Shown: positions 43,749-53,649 of the stretch, one piece after another
How positions within the stretch are numbered: the stretch's first letter is position 1
How the letters are laid out: every line of letters starts with the position of its first letter
Source: Parafilimonas sp.
Lineage (GTDB): Bacteria; Bacteroidota; Bacteroidia; Chitinophagales; Chitinophagaceae
DNA: 57,000 bases
Assembly (NCBI GenBank): GCA_017856455.1
Contig: JAFMEZ010000008.1
Location: forward strand, 1-57,000
Direction: 5' to 3'
Program-made: the position numbers and the translations under genes
Notes under the pieces: model-generated
Database searches by the model: none
Seen by the model: only the letters and a program-made list of their open reading frames with translations
Told to the model about the DNA's origin: nothing

Positions 43749-45293
43749 ATGCCCAACCGAATAGCTGATGAGTTGTTTCAATTGATCAAAACCCTCGAAA
43801 AGGGGGAGAAGCGGAATTTTAAGTTGTATGTAAGCAGGAATATATCTTCAGACGACTTAAAAATCATCACTTTGTTTGATGCAATTGATAAGGCGGGCTT
43901 TTATGATGAGGAGATGATTTTGAAGAAAAATCCATCCATTCAAAAACAGCAGCTTTCAAATTTAAAGGCACATTTATACAAACAAATTCTTGCAAGTTTG
44001 CGGTTGATTAGAAATGATCAATCCATCGATATACAATTGCATGAAATGTTGGACCATGCAAGAATTTTATACCATAAAGGGCTCTATCATCAGAGTTTGA
44101 AAATCCTGCAAAAAATTAAAGAGATCGCAAACAATTATCATCAAATGACTTTTTGGGTGCAGGCTTTGTTTTTTGAAAAGAAAATAGAGTCGCTTCATAT
44201 TACCAGAAGCTTTGATGATCGTGCAGAAATTCTTGCAAAAGAAATGGATGAATTGAGTAAAAGGTTATCCATGGTGGGTAAGCTCAGTAACCTTGCTTTG
44301 CAACTGTATGGGTGGTATATTAAAAACGGACATGTACGTGATGAGTCAGATATCAATTCCATCAAAAAATTTTATCAGAAAAATATGCCTGAGGATGCAG
44401 GTGAGTATACTGGGTTTTATGAAAAGTTATACTTGAGTCAAAGTCAAGCCTGGTACGGATTTATATTGCAAGACATGTTGTCCTATTACAAACATTGTGC
44501 ACGTTGGGTTGATATGTTTGAAAAAGAGCCGAACATGATCAAAGTTGAGCCTCAGCAATACATCAAAGGAATGCACAATCTTTTGAATGCACATTTCATG
44601 TTGCGTAATGACAAAAAATTTGAGATTGATTTAGATCGATTTGAAAATTTTTGTTTGTCAAAAGAAGGGGAGGCAAATATCAACAACAGGGTACAGGGAT
44701 TTGTATATCTCTATCTTGCAAAAATCAATAAACATTTTTTGCAAGGAAGTTTTTCTGAGGGATTAAAACTTGTTCCAGAAGTTGAAGAAAAACTTGCAGC
44801 TTTTGAATTGCAATTAGACAAACACAGAACGCTTGTTTTTTATTACAAAATTGCTTGTTTGTATTTTGGATTGGGGGATTTTGAGAAGGCCATTGAATAC
44901 CTGAATAAAATTATTCATTGGCGCGCAGATTTAAGAACCGATATTCAATGTTATGCGCGACTGCTTCATTTGATCTCTCATTATGAGCTGGGGAATGACA
45001 TGATCATTGAAAGTCAGGTTAAGTCGGTTTACCGCTTCATGTCTAATATGAAAAACCTCAGTTCGGTGGAGACCAGGATTTTCACCTTCCTTCGAAAAGT
45101 ATTCACCATGTCGAAAAAGGAAATCAATGTTCAACTTCAACTTTTGTTTGATGAACTTAAACCTTTGGAAAACAACCCTTTAGAGGCTAGATCTTTTTTG
45201 TATTTGGATATTCTTTCTTGGTTGGAGAGCAAGCTAAAAGGGGTTTCAGTACAGTCTGTCATTGCCGAGAAATATCAGCTTAGAAATAAGTAA
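43749..45293 (+). CDS. Unrecognised 514-residue helical-repeat (TPR-like) protein
   Basis: No signal peptide and no membrane segment; rich in K, E, L and aromatic residues. Helix-pair patterns resembling TPRs are visible, for example HKGLYHQSLKILQKIKEIA (about 108-126) and FGLGDFEKAIEYLNKIIHW (about 375-393). This suggests an all-alpha solenoid acting as a cytoplasmic scaffold or adaptor. I do not recognise a named family or an enzymatic motif. It diverges from leuA and ends 214 bases before rpoC, which has its own promoter. Its function is open. Confidence 0.75.
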   Translation: MPNRIADELFQLIKTLEKGEKRNFKLYVSRNISSDDLKIITLFDAIDKAGFYDEEMILKKNPSIQKQQLSNLKAHLYKQILASLRLIRNDQSIDIQLHEMLDHARILYHKGLYHQSLKILQKIKEIANNYHQMTFWVQALFFEKKIESLHITRSFDDRAEILAKEMDELSKRLSMVGKLSNLALQLYGWYIKNGHVRDESDINSIKKFYQKNMPEDAGEYTGFYEKLYLSQSQAWYGFILQDMLSYYKHCARWVDMFEKEPNMIKVEPQQYIKGMHNLLNAHFMLRNDKKFEIDLDRFENFCLSKEGEANINNRVQGFVYLYLAKINKHFLQGSFSEGLKLVPEVEEKLAAFELQLDKHRTLVFYYKIACLYFGLGDFEKAIEYLNKIIHWRADLRTDIQCYARLLHLISHYELGNDMIIESQVKSVYRFMSNMKNLSSVETRIFTFLRKVFTMSKKEINVQLQLLFDELKPLENNPLEARSFLYLDILSWLESKLKGVSVQSVIAEKYQLRNK

Positions 45294-45336
45294 ATCCCAA
45301 CACATTATTATTCAACTGCATCAACGAAGATTTTTA

Positions 45337-45366
45337 TTGAAAATTCCCTTGTTTTTGCTACCTTTG
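45337..45366 (+). promoter_or_regulatory. Promoter of rpoC
   Basis: TTG (45337-45339), 19-base spacer, TACCTTTG (45359-45366): both elements match the Bacteroidota consensus. The predicted start near 45373 gives a leader of about 135 nt before the rpoC ATG at 45508. Confidence 0.7.
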
Positions 45367-45383
45367 CCCTCCTTAAATTTGGC

Positions 45384-45425
45384 ATGCCCGTATTTCTCCA
45401 ATCCTGTTTTTACCTAAGTTATTGA
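45384..45425 (+). other. Possible 13-codon upstream ORF in the rpoC leader
   Basis: ATG at 45384, 13 sense codons, TGA at 45423-45425. The stop codon falls on the last bases of the left arm of the first leader hairpin, so a ribosome finishing it would disrupt that hairpin. No ribosome-binding evidence. Confidence 0.25.
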
Positions 45426-45472
45426 TTGTCAATAACATTTACTAGGCATTTTGTGCCTAGATGGGATTGTTT
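45418..45472 (+). promoter_or_regulatory. Two tandem perfect hairpins in the rpoC leader
   Basis: Hairpin 1: GTTATTGA-TTG-TCAATAAC (45418-45436), 8-bp stem. Hairpin 2: CTAGGCA-TTTTG-TGCCTAG (45442-45460), 7-bp stem, followed four bases later by GGATTG and then a run of six T. The second resembles a weak terminator, so transcription attenuation or another leader-based control of rpoC is possible. Confidence 0.55.
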
Positions 45473-45507
45473 TTTACGAAGTATGCTTTGAAAAAAAGAT
45501 ATCTATT

Positions 45508-48500
45508 ATGGCTATCAAAAAAGACAATCGTCCAAGATCATCATTCTCAAAGATTACCATCAGTCTTGCATCACCGGATTCCATCCTTGACAGGTCTTTT
45601 GGTGAGGTATTGAAACCTGAAACCATCAACTACAGAACCTACAAGCCTGAAAGAGATGGCCTTTTTTGTGAGAAAATTTTCGGTCCAGTAAAGGATTATG
45701 AGTGTGCTTGCGGAAAGTACAAGAGAATCAGGTACAAGGGTATTGTTTGTGACAGATGTGGTGTGGAGGTTACTGAAAAGAAAGTGCGTAGAGAAAGAAT
45801 GGGACACATCAAGTTGGTTGTTCCAGTTGTTCATATTTGGTATTTCAAGAGTTTGCCGAATAAAATTGGCTATCTCCTTGGAATCAGCTCTAAGAAACTC
45901 GAGAGCATTATTTACTACGAAAGATTCGTTGTGATTCAGCCGGGTATTTTAGAGGATAAAGGGAAGAAGCAAGGTGATTTATTGACTGAAGAGGAATATC
46001 TTGATATTTTGGATACGCTTCCAAAAGAAAATCAATACCTGCCTGATGAAGATCCACAGAAATTCATCGCTAAGATGGGTGCAGAGGCAGTGCATGATTT
46101 ATTGTTGAGAATTGAGTTGGATTCACTCAGCTATACATTGAGAAATGCAGCTGCAAATGAAACATCACAACAGCGTAAGGCAGATGCATTGAAGCGTTTG
46201 AGTGTTGTGGAATCATTCCGTGATGCAAATTCAAGAATCGTTAACCGTCCTGAGTGGATGGTAATGCAATATATTCCTGTAATTCCACCAGAACTCAGAC
46301 CATTGGTGCCTTTGGATGGTGGACGATTTGCTTCTTCTGATTTAAATGATTTATACAGAAGAGTAATCATCAGAAATAATCGTTTGAAGCGTTTGCTAGA
46401 AATCAAAGCTCCAGAAGTAATCCTTCGTAACGAGAAGAGGATGCTTCAAGAGGCTATCGACTCATTGTTTGACAACAGCCGTAAGTCAAATGCTGTTAAA
46501 GCAGAGGGTGGAAGGGCATTGAAATCATTGAGTGATGTGTTGAAAGGCAAGCAAGGACGTTTCCGTCAGAACTTGTTAGGTAAGCGTGTTGACTATTCTG
46601 GTCGTTCTGTAATCGTGGTAGGTCCTGAGTTGAAACTTCATGAGTGCGGGTTGCCAAAAGATATGGCTGCTGAATTGTTCAAGCCGTTTATCATCAGAAA
46701 ATTAATTGAAAGAGGTATCGTAAAAACAGTAAAATCTGCGCGTAAACTCGTTGACCGCAAAGAAGCTATAGTTTGGGATATTCTTGAAAATATTTTGAAA
46801 GGACATCCAGTGATGTTAAACCGTGCCCCAACATTGCACCGTTTATCAATCCAGGCTTTCCAGCCTAAACTGGTTGAAGGTAAAGCTATACAATTGCACC
46901 CATTGGTATGTTCTGCGTTCAACGCCGACTTCGATGGAGACCAAATGGCGGTTCACGTTCCTTTAAGTCATGCTGCAGTATTGGAAGCTCAATTATTGAT
47001 GTTGGCTTCACACAATATCCTTAACCCACAGAATGGTACTCCAATTACACTCCCTTCACAGGACATGGTACTTGGTTTATATTATATCACCAAAGGAAAG
47101 CGCAACAACGAAACAGATGTAGTGAAAGGAGAGGGAATGCGTTTCTACAGTGCTGAAGAAGTTATCATTGCATATAACGAAGGACGTGTTGACCTTCATG
47201 CATATATTAAAGTAAAGGCAAACGTTAGAAACGAGGACGGTAAATTGGAGAAGAAGTTGATTGAAACAACCGTTGGACGTGTGCTTTTCAACCAAGCAGT
47301 TCCTGCTGAAGTTGGATATGTAAATGCATTGTTGACGAAAAAGAGCTTAAGAGAAATCATTGGTGATATTATTAAGATTACCAATGTTCCTACAACTGCT
47401 AAATTCCTTGATAATATCAAGGAGCTCGGATTCCGCATGGCATTCCGTGGTGGTTTGTCATTCAACATCCAGGATCTTCAGTTACCAGTGATGAAAGAAG
47501 ATATGATTGATCAGGCTGCTGGTGAAGTTCAGGAAGTTTGGGACAACTACAATATGGGATTGATCACCAACAACGAGCGTTATAACCAAATTATTGATAT
47601 CTGGTCAAGGGTAGATACAAAAGTTACTGAAACACTTATCCGTGCAATGGCAGATGATAAGCAAGGTTTCAACTCAGTATACATGATGCTTGATTCTGGT
47701 GCGAGAGGAAGTAAGCAGCAGGTTAAACAGCTTGCTGGTTTAAGAGGTTTGATGGCAAAACCAAGAAAGAGCGGTTCTACAGGATCTGAGATCATTGAAA
47801 ATCCAATTCTTTCAAACTTTAAAGATGGTTTGAGTGTATTGGAATACTTTATCTCTACACACGGTGCACGTAAAGGTCTTGCTGATACTGCATTGAAAAC
47901 TGCGGATGCTGGTTACTTGACTCGTCGTCTTGTTGACGTTGCTCAAGATGTTATCATCACTGAAGAAGATTGTGGTACATTAAGAGGAATCGCAACCAGT
48001 GCATTGAAGGATAACGAGGATATCGTTGAACCTTTGTATGACAGAATTTTAGGAAGAACATCATTGCATGATGTTTATGATCCACAGTCTGATCAATTAT
48101 TGGTTTCAGCAGGTCAAAAAATCGATGAGGATACAGCTAGAAAAATTGAAGATGCTGGTATCGAAACAATTGAAATTCGCTCAGTGCTTACTTGCGAAAG
48201 CAAGCGTGGAGTTTGTGTTAAATGTTACGGATTGAACCTTGCAACTGGAAATATTGCTCAGAAAGGTGATGCAGTAGGTATTATCGCTGCACAATCAATC
48301 GGTGAACCTGGTACACAGCTTACGCTTCGTACATTCCACGTTGGTGGTGTTGCAGGATCTGCTTCAGTTGAATCTCATCTTACTGCTAAGTTCGAAGGAA
48401 CAGTTCAGTTTGATGGACTCAGAACTGTAAAAGCTAAAAACAACGAAGGCAAAGATGTTCAAGTTGTAATTGGCCGTACTGCAGAAATGCGTATTATGGA

Positions 48501-49800
48501 TGTGAAGAATGATCGTGTGCTGATCACTAACAACGTACCATACGGTTCAATACTCGCAGTAACAGAAGGTAAAAAAGTTGCAAAAGGAGATGTGATTTGT
48601 ACATGGGATCCATTTAACAACGTAGTTGTTGCTGAGATCGCTGGTAAAATTGCATTTGAAAATGTAATTGATGGAGTTACTTTCCGTGAAGAGGCTGATG
48701 AGCAAACAGGCCACAGAGAGAAAGTAGTTATTGAATCTAAAGATAAAACCAAGATCCCTTCAATTAAGGTGATTGGTAAAGATGAAAAAACATATAACCT
48801 TCCAGTAGGTTCTCATATTGTAATTGAAGAAGGGGATGATGTAACAGCTGGACAGGTATTGGTGAAAATTCCAAGAATCTTGGGTAAACTAAGAGATATC
48901 ACCGGTGGTCTTCCACGCGTAACAGAATTGTTCGAAGCAAGAAATCCAGGTAACCCTGCAGTAGTTTCTGAAATCGACGGTGTTGTTAGCTTTGGAGCGA
49001 TCAAGCGTGGTAACCGTGAAATCAGCGTGGAAGCTAAAGATGGTGTGATCAAGAAATACCTTGTAACGCTTACAAGACAAATTCTTGTACAAGACGGAGA
49101 TTTTGTTAAAGCTGGTACACCATTATCTGATGGACAGGTTGCTCCTGGAGATATTCTTTCAATCAAAGGTCCTTTTGCAGTACAAGAGTATGTTGTAAAT
49201 GAGATCCAAGAGGTATATCGTTTACAGGGTGTTAAAATCAACGATAAACATATCGAAGTGATCGTGCGTCAGATGATGAGAAAAGTAGAAATCGTTGATC
49301 CAGGAGATACACGCTTCCTTGAAGGAGATCTTGAAGATCGCTATGACTTTAATATCGAGAATGATTACATTTTCGACAAGAAAGTTGTTGTGGATCCAGG
49401 AGAGTCTGAAGTGCTCAAAGCCGGACAGATCGCAACTTTGCGTGAAATCCGTGAGGAGAATTCAATTCTTCGCAGAGCCGACAAGAAATTAGCAGAATAC
49501 CGCGATGCACATGCAGCAACATCAAGTCCTGTATTGCTTGGTATCACCAAGGCATCTTTGGGTACACAAAGCTGGATTTCAGCAGCTTCATTCCAGGAAA
49601 CAACAAAAGTATTGTCATCTGCTGCTATTCAAGGAAAGGCAGACGATATGCTTGGATTAAAAGAAAATGTAATCACTGGTCACCATATTCCAGCTGGTAC
49701 AGGATTGAGAGAATACGAAAATCTCATCGTGGGCAGCAAGGAAGAATACGAGTTGTTGCAAACAACAAGAGAGGTGATGAGCTTCGATGAAGAAGAATAA
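45508..49800 (+). CDS. rpoC: DNA-directed RNA polymerase subunit beta'
   Basis: A 1430-residue clamp and active-site subunit. The start was placed at the ATG at 45508 ([17 protein letters not shown]), which matches phylum homologues; the frame is open to a TTG at 45451, but that lies inside a leader hairpin. The zinc finger in the clamp has [13 protein letters not shown]...CDRCGVEV, the catalytic magnesium is held by D474, D476 and D478 in [12 protein letters not shown], and a second cysteine cluster contains [13 protein letters not shown]. rpoB is not adjacent on either side, unlike the usual rpoBC pair. Confidence 0.97.
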   Translation: MAIKKDNRPRSSFSKITISLASPDSILDRSFGEVLKPETINYRTYKPERDGLFCEKIFGPVKDYECACGKYKRIRYKGIVCDRCGVEVTEKKVRRERMGHIKLVVPVVHIWYFKSLPNKIGYLLGISSKKLESIIYYERFVVIQPGILEDKGKKQGDLLTEEEYLDILDTLPKENQYLPDEDPQKFIAKMGAEAVHDLLLRIELDSLSYTLRNAAANETSQQRKADALKRLSVVESFRDANSRIVNRPEWMVMQYIPVIPPELRPLVPLDGGRFASSDLNDLYRRVIIRNNRLKRLLEIKAPEVILRNEKRMLQEAIDSLFDNSRKSNAVKAEGGRALKSLSDVLKGKQGRFRQNLLGKRVDYSGRSVIVVGPELKLHECGLPKDMAAELFKPFIIRKLIERGIVKTVKSARKLVDRKEAIVWDILENILKGHPVMLNRAPTLHRLSIQAFQPKLVEGKAIQLHPLVCSAFNADFDGDQMAVHVPLSHAAVLEAQLLMLASHNILNPQNGTPITLPSQDMVLGLYYITKGKRNNETDVVKGEGMRFYSAEEVIIAYNEGRVDLHAYIKVKANVRNEDGKLEKKLIETTVGRVLFNQAVPAEVGYVNALLTKKSLREIIGDIIKITNVPTTAKFLDNIKELGFRMAFRGGLSFNIQDLQLPVMKEDMIDQAAGEVQEVWDNYNMGLITNNERYNQIIDIWSRVDTKVTETLIRAMADDKQGFNSVYMMLDSGARGSKQQVKQLAGLRGLMAKPRKSGSTGSEIIENPILSNFKDGLSVLEYFISTHGARKGLADTALKTADAGYLTRRLVDVAQDVIITEEDCGTLRGIATSALKDNEDIVEPLYDRILGRTSLHDVYDPQSDQLLVSAGQKIDEDTARKIEDAGIETIEIRSVLTCESKRGVCVKCYGLNLATGNIAQKGDAVGIIAAQSIGEPGTQLTLRTFHVGGVAGSASVESHLTAKFEGTVQFDGLRTVKAKNNEGKDVQVVIGRTAEMRIMDVKNDRVLITNNVPYGSILAVTEGKKVAKGDVICTWDPFNNVVVAEIAGKIAFENVIDGVTFREEADEQTGHREKVVIESKDKTKIPSIKVIGKDEKTYNLPVGSHIVIEEGDDVTAGQVLVKIPRILGKLRDITGGLPRVTELFEARNPGNPAVVSEIDGVVSFGAIKRGNREISVEAKDGVIKKYLVTLTRQILVQDGDFVKAGTPLSDGQVAPGDILSIKGPFAVQEYVVNEIQEVYRLQGVKINDKHIEVIVRQMMRKVEIVDPGDTRFLEGDLEDRYDFNIENDYIFDKKVVVDPGESEVLKAGQIATLREIREENSILRRADKKLAEYRDAHAATSSPVLLGITKASLGTQSWISAASFQETTKVLSSAAIQGKADDMLGLKENVITGHHIPAGTGLREYENLIVGSKEEYELLQTTREVMSFDEEE

Positions 49801-49806
49801 AAAATT

Positions 49807-49832
49807 AAGGGAGCTAAAAGCTCCCTTTTTTA
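49807..49832 (+). terminator. Terminator after rpoC
   Basis: AAGGGAGCT and AGCTCCCTT arms with a three-base loop, then TTTT. It starts 7 bases past the rpoC stop and ends about 14 bases before the next ATG. Confidence 0.85.
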
Positions 49833-49845
49833 TAAAACACAACAT

Positions 49846-50439
49846 ATGAATCAGAAAAGTATAAACATTGTTTTATTTGCTCTAGTTGGTGTGCTTGCCA
49901 TTGCACTGTTCCTTAACAATAAAAAAGCAACACCGGTTGCTGGATCGGTTAGTACTGCAGATGGGAAATTAAAAATTGCATACGTAGATCTTGATTCCAT
50001 TCAAGAGAAGTACCTGTATTACAAAGAAAAAATGCTCGAATTCGATAAGAAAAAAGAAAACGCAGATCGTCAATTGAATTCAGCATTTCAAAAAATTGAG
50101 GAAGAAAGAATTGCTTTTGCAAAAAAGGGACAAGCAATCACTCAATCAGAATATGAGAACTTCCAACGTTCTTATCAAACTAAAATGCAAAACCTCGAAG
50201 AGCAGAAAAGAAGTATGGAAAATGCCATTTCTGTTGATGGTGTAAAAATGCTTGAAGAACTTAAGGGTAAAATTGACGGTTTCCTTGTTGATTTCAACAA
50301 AGAGAAAGGCTACAGTTATATTTTCTCAACTTCCAATTCGTTGAATGTATTGTTCTATAAGGACTCTGTAAATAATATTACCAATGAAGTGGTAGATGGG
50401 CTCAATAAGCTCTACAACAAAACTGCTGGCAATAAATAA
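49846..50439 (+). CDS. OmpH/Skp-like periplasmic chaperone
   Basis: A 197-residue protein with one N-terminal hydrophobic segment (about 7-23), either an uncleaved anchor or a signal. The mature part begins LKIAYVDLDSIQEKY, the OmpH family hallmark. A long coiled-coil stretch (about 60-135) follows, and a C-terminal half returns to the beta core (KGYSYIFSTSNSLNVLFYKD). Skp-type proteins are trimeric holdases for outer-membrane proteins. It starts 14 bases after the rpoC terminator, so its promoter must lie within or before that hairpin, or read-through supplies it. Confidence 0.88.
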   Translation: MNQKSINIVLFALVGVLAIALFLNNKKATPVAGSVSTADGKLKIAYVDLDSIQEKYLYYKEKMLEFDKKKENADRQLNSAFQKIEEERIAFAKKGQAITQSEYENFQRSYQTKMQNLEEQKRSMENAISVDGVKMLEELKGKIDGFLVDFNKEKGYSYIFSTSNSLNVLFYKDSVNNITNEVVDGLNKLYNKTAGNK

Positions 50440-50463
50440 AATTCGCCACGAATTTCATATCTT

Positions 50464-50491
50464 AAATCCTGGTTGAAAAACCGGGATTTTT
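50464..50491 (+). terminator. Terminator after the OmpH-like gene, abutting the permease start
   Basis: Eleven-base arms (one T-G wobble) around a GAAA tetraloop, then a T tract. The last T is 6 bases before the permease ATG at 50498. Confidence 0.85.
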
Positions 50492-50497
50492 AATTAA

Positions 50498-51931
50498 ATG
50501 GATACTATGTCAGAACAAAAGGAATTCAAGCCTAGCTTGGGACTTGTAGATGCAACAATGGTGGTTGCAGGATCTATGATTGGATCAGGAATTTTCATCG
50601 TAAGTGCGGATATTGTGAGAAGTGTTGGCAGTGCAGGTTGGCTTATTATGGTATGGCTTATCACAGGCTTCATGACCATAAGTGCTGCATTGAGCTATGG
50701 TGAATTGAGTGGCATGTATCCAAAAGCTGGCGGGCAGTATGTATATTTAAGAGAAGCCTTTAATCCATTGATTGCTTTTCTATACGGATGGAGTTTCTTT
50801 GCGGTAATCCAAACAGGTACTATAGCCGCGGTTGGTGTTGCATTTGCAAAATTTGCAGGTTATTTTTTCCCATCTCTTAATCTGAAGGATGAAAATATAT
50901 TCCTCACTATCGGATCAATAAAACTCTATTATGCTCAATTGGTAGCAATTTTTATTGTATTGGTCCTTACCTATGTAAATACAAAAGGAGTCAAAGAAGG
51001 GAAGCTGATTCAAACAACTTTTACCATTTCAAAACTCATTGCCTTATTTGGTTTGATCTTGTGTGGATTTCTATTTGTTAAAAATAGTTTCTGGTCGGAT
51101 AACCTTCTTTCTGGTATGCTTTCTCAAAAAGCACTGCTTAATGATGATGGCTCAATTACATGGGAATCAATTGGTGGAATAACTTTACTTGGTGCAATTG
51201 CATCTTCCATGGTAGGGTCTATATTTAGTAGTGATTCCTGGAACAATGTAACTTTCATTGCTGCTGAAATCAAGAACCCTAAGAGAAACATTGGACTTAG
51301 TCTATTCTTAGGGACACTGATTGTTACCATCATTTACGTTTCTGCCAATTTCATGTACCTCAATGTTTTGCCACTTGAGCAAATTGCCAAACCAGAGGAA
51401 GATCGTTTGGCAGTTGCCGCTGCAAGTGTAATTTTTGGTGCTGCTGGAAGATCAATTATTGCTGTCTTGATTATGGTCTCAACTTTTGGATGTATTAACG
51501 GACTGGTAATGGCAGGAGCGAGGGTTTATTATACTATGGCACAAGACGGACTCTTTTTTAAAAAAGCATCAGCACTCAATAAAAATGCGGTACCAGAGTG
51601 GGCGCTCTGGACACAAGCACTGGTAGCAAGTTTGATGTGTTTAAGCGGTAAATATGGAGAGCTGTTGGATATGGTTTGTTTTGTTGTAGTAATTTTTTAT
51701 GTATTAACCATCATCGGCATTTTTATTCTTCGAAAAAAACGTCCAGATATCGAGCGTCCATATAAGGCATTTGGTTACCCAGTTATTCCATTTATTTATA
51801 TCATCATGGGAATTAGCTTTTGTGTTCTTTTGATAAAATTTAAGCCCGGATACACTTGGCCTGGATTGATCATTGCTCTCTTAGGAGTGCCTATCTATTA
51901 CATCATAATGAACAGAAAAAAAGCACAATAA
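50498..51931 (+). CDS. APC-superfamily amino acid permease
   Basis: A 477-residue membrane protein with about 12 predicted segments. The first helix region carries VAGSMIGSGIFIVSAD, the unwound substrate-binding motif of amino acid/polyamine/organocation transporters, and GELSGMYPKAGGQYVYLREA follows as in the LAT branch. The substrate is not predictable; serine/threonine or other neutral amino acids are common in this branch. A second ATG at residue 4 (50507) is possible. Its stop overlaps the ispD start by one base (TAATG), so the two are co-transcribed. Confidence 0.9.
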   Translation: MDTMSEQKEFKPSLGLVDATMVVAGSMIGSGIFIVSADIVRSVGSAGWLIMVWLITGFMTISAALSYGELSGMYPKAGGQYVYLREAFNPLIAFLYGWSFFAVIQTGTIAAVGVAFAKFAGYFFPSLNLKDENIFLTIGSIKLYYAQLVAIFIVLVLTYVNTKGVKEGKLIQTTFTISKLIALFGLILCGFLFVKNSFWSDNLLSGMLSQKALLNDDGSITWESIGGITLLGAIASSMVGSIFSSDSWNNVTFIAAEIKNPKRNIGLSLFLGTLIVTIIYVSANFMYLNVLPLEQIAKPEEDRLAVAAASVIFGAAGRSIIAVLIMVSTFGCINGLVMAGARVYYTMAQDGLFFKKASALNKNAVPEWALWTQALVASLMCLSGKYGELLDMVCFVVVIFYVLTIIGIFILRKKRPDIERPYKAFGYPVIPFIYIIMGISFCVLLIKFKPGYTWPGLIIALLGVPIYYIIMNRKKAQ

Positions 51932-52608
51932 TGTCGAAGCTTGCAGTCATTGTTGCTGGAGGTAGTGGATTAAGGATGGGGAAAGAATTACCTAAGCAGT
52001 TTCTTCTTTTAGAAGGCAAGCCTATTTTTTTATATTCAATCGATGCTTTTAAGTCGACATTTTCAGATATTAAAATTAATCTTGTTGTTCCTAAGCAATA
52101 TCTTGATTATACAAGAGACATATTAGTCAATTTTGGATATGCATCTAATATCACGCTGATTGAAGGGGGAGAAACAAGATTTCATTCTGTGAAAAATGGT
52201 ATAGCAGATGCAAAACCAGAGGATATCGTTTTTGTTCATGATGCCGTTCGTTGTTTGGTATCTGTTGCACTCATCAAAAAATGTTTTGATGAAGCAAGTT
52301 CCAATGGTAGTGCCATACCTGTAGTGCCCATAAGAGATAGTATGAGAAGACTAGCTGATGATGGCAGCTCTGAAGTGGTTAAAAGAGATCGTCTATTTTC
52401 AGTTCAAACTCCACAAACATTTAAGGCTGAAATCTTATTGCCTGCTTTTAATATAAATTATGATGAAAAATTTACTGATGAAGCTACTGTCCTAGAAAAT
52501 GCTGGGCACAAAATATTCACAGTAACAGGAGAGGAGCAGAATATTAAAATTACTTATCCTGATGATTTACTGTATGCCAAATGGCGCCTTGGGTTGAGGG
52601 CTAATTGA
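51931..52608 (+). CDS. ispD: 2-C-methyl-D-erythritol 4-phosphate cytidylyltransferase
   Basis: A 225-residue MEP-pathway enzyme joining MEP with CTP. The start was set at the ATG at 51931, which gives MSKLAVIVAGGSGLRMG; the open frame upstream overlaps the permease. The CTP-binding loop AGGSGLRMGKELPKQF is present, then VFVHDAVRC, RDSMRR and VQTPQTFKAEIL, all characteristic. It is coupled to the permease gene by a TAATG junction and its last 8 bases overlap the end of the Gfo/Idh gene on the other strand. Confidence 0.94.
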   Translation: MSKLAVIVAGGSGLRMGKELPKQFLLLEGKPIFLYSIDAFKSTFSDIKINLVVPKQYLDYTRDILVNFGYASNITLIEGGETRFHSVKNGIADAKPEDIVFVHDAVRCLVSVALIKKCFDEASSNGSAIPVVPIRDSMRRLADDGSSEVVKRDRLFSVQTPQTFKAEILLPAFNINYDEKFTDEATVLENAGHKIFTVTGEEQNIKITYPDDLLYAKWRLGLRAN

Positions 52609-53575
52609 TTTTTTGGCCGCCTATTTTTTCCAGTATTTTATGTGCAACTTCCATTGCATGGTATCCATCCAATTCTGAAACAATTGTTGGCGTATCATTA
52701 AAAATTGCATCCCTGAAAGAAGTTAGTTCCGCTTTAATTGCATTTTCATGCTCAGTATGTGGACTTTCAACGACAACCGATTTGATTCCATCTGGCGTCT
52801 CTATTTCAAGAGAGAATATATTTTCATCTTCATTCTCATTTTTCATTCGAATGATTTCAGATTTTTTCTCTAAAAAATCTAGACCAATATATGCGTCTTT
52901 TTGAAAAAGTCGCATTTTACGCATTTTCTTTAATGAGATTCTGGAAGAAGTCAGATTAGCGACGCAGCCATTATGAAATTCAATACGAACATTTGCAATA
53001 TCTGGGGTATCAGTTATTACAGCAACTCCACTGGCAGAAATTTGTTTTACATCGCTATTAACAAGATGTAAAATGATATCTATATCATGTATCATTAAAT
53101 CAAGTATAACGCTTACTTCAGTTCCACGTGGATTGAATTGAGCGAGTCGATGTACCTCAATGAACATTGGATTAATTGAGTGTTTCTTTAAGGCAATAAA
53201 TGCTGGATTAAATCTTTCAACATGCCCTACTTGAAATTTGACTTTTGCCTCTCTTGTTAGCTTTAAAATATCGTTTGCTTCTTGCATATTGTTTGCAAGA
53301 GGTTTTTCAACAAAAACATGTTTGCTTTTTCTCAATGCAGCTTCGCAAACCGCATAATGAGATTGTGTTGGTGTAACAATATCAACCGCATCACATTCAT
53401 CTATCAATTCTTCCATGTTCACAAATCTTTTAAGTCCAAATACTGATATAACATCTTTTGCAGTTTGATCATTGGGGTCAAAAAATCCAACTATTTCTAC
53501 ATCACCTATTTCCTTCCAGTTTTGGATGTGAAATTTTCCTAAATGACCTACGCCGAATATGCCAATTTTTAACAT
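52601..53575 (-). CDS. Gfo/Idh/MocA family oxidoreductase
   Basis: A 324-residue NAD(P)-dependent dehydrogenase. The Rossmann motif is GIFGVGHLGKFH (5-16) and the family motif EKPLANN starts at E90. The C-terminal alpha/beta domain includes DLMIHDIDIILHLV with the expected catalytic histidine pattern. Substrates in this family range from sugars to inositol and nucleotide sugars and cannot be told here. It has its own consensus promoter and diverges from cmk. Confidence 0.88.
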   Translation of the reverse strand: MLKIGIFGVGHLGKFHIQNWKEIGDVEIVGFFDPNDQTAKDVISVFGLKRFVNMEELIDECDAVDIVTPTQSHYAVCEAALRKSKHVFVEKPLANNMQEANDILKLTREAKVKFQVGHVERFNPAFIALKKHSINPMFIEVHRLAQFNPRGTEVSVILDLMIHDIDIILHLVNSDVKQISASGVAVITDTPDIANVRIEFHNGCVANLTSSRISLKKMRKMRLFQKDAYIGLDFLEKKSEIIRMKNENEDENIFSLEIETPDGIKSVVVESPHTEHENAIKAELTSFRDAIFNDTPTIVSELDGYHAMEVAHKILEKIGGQKIN

Positions 53576-53590
53576 GTGAAATGATTGTTA

Positions 53591-53619
53591 CAAAGGTAGA
53601 TATTTTGTGATTCCCCCAA
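53591..53619 (-). promoter_or_regulatory. Promoter of the Gfo/Idh gene
   Basis: On the minus strand, TTG (53617-53619), 18-base spacer, TACCTTTG (53591-53598), the same -7 octamer as the rpoC promoter. It lies 16 bases before the ATG. Confidence 0.6.
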
Positions 53620-53649
53620 TAAGCATGATTTTTGCCACAAATATCTTCC

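Noticed and set aside
45451-45507. TTG at 45451 as the rpoC start
   Set aside because: It falls inside a leader hairpin and adds 19 residues without resemblance to homologues; the ATG at 45508 gives the expected N-terminus.
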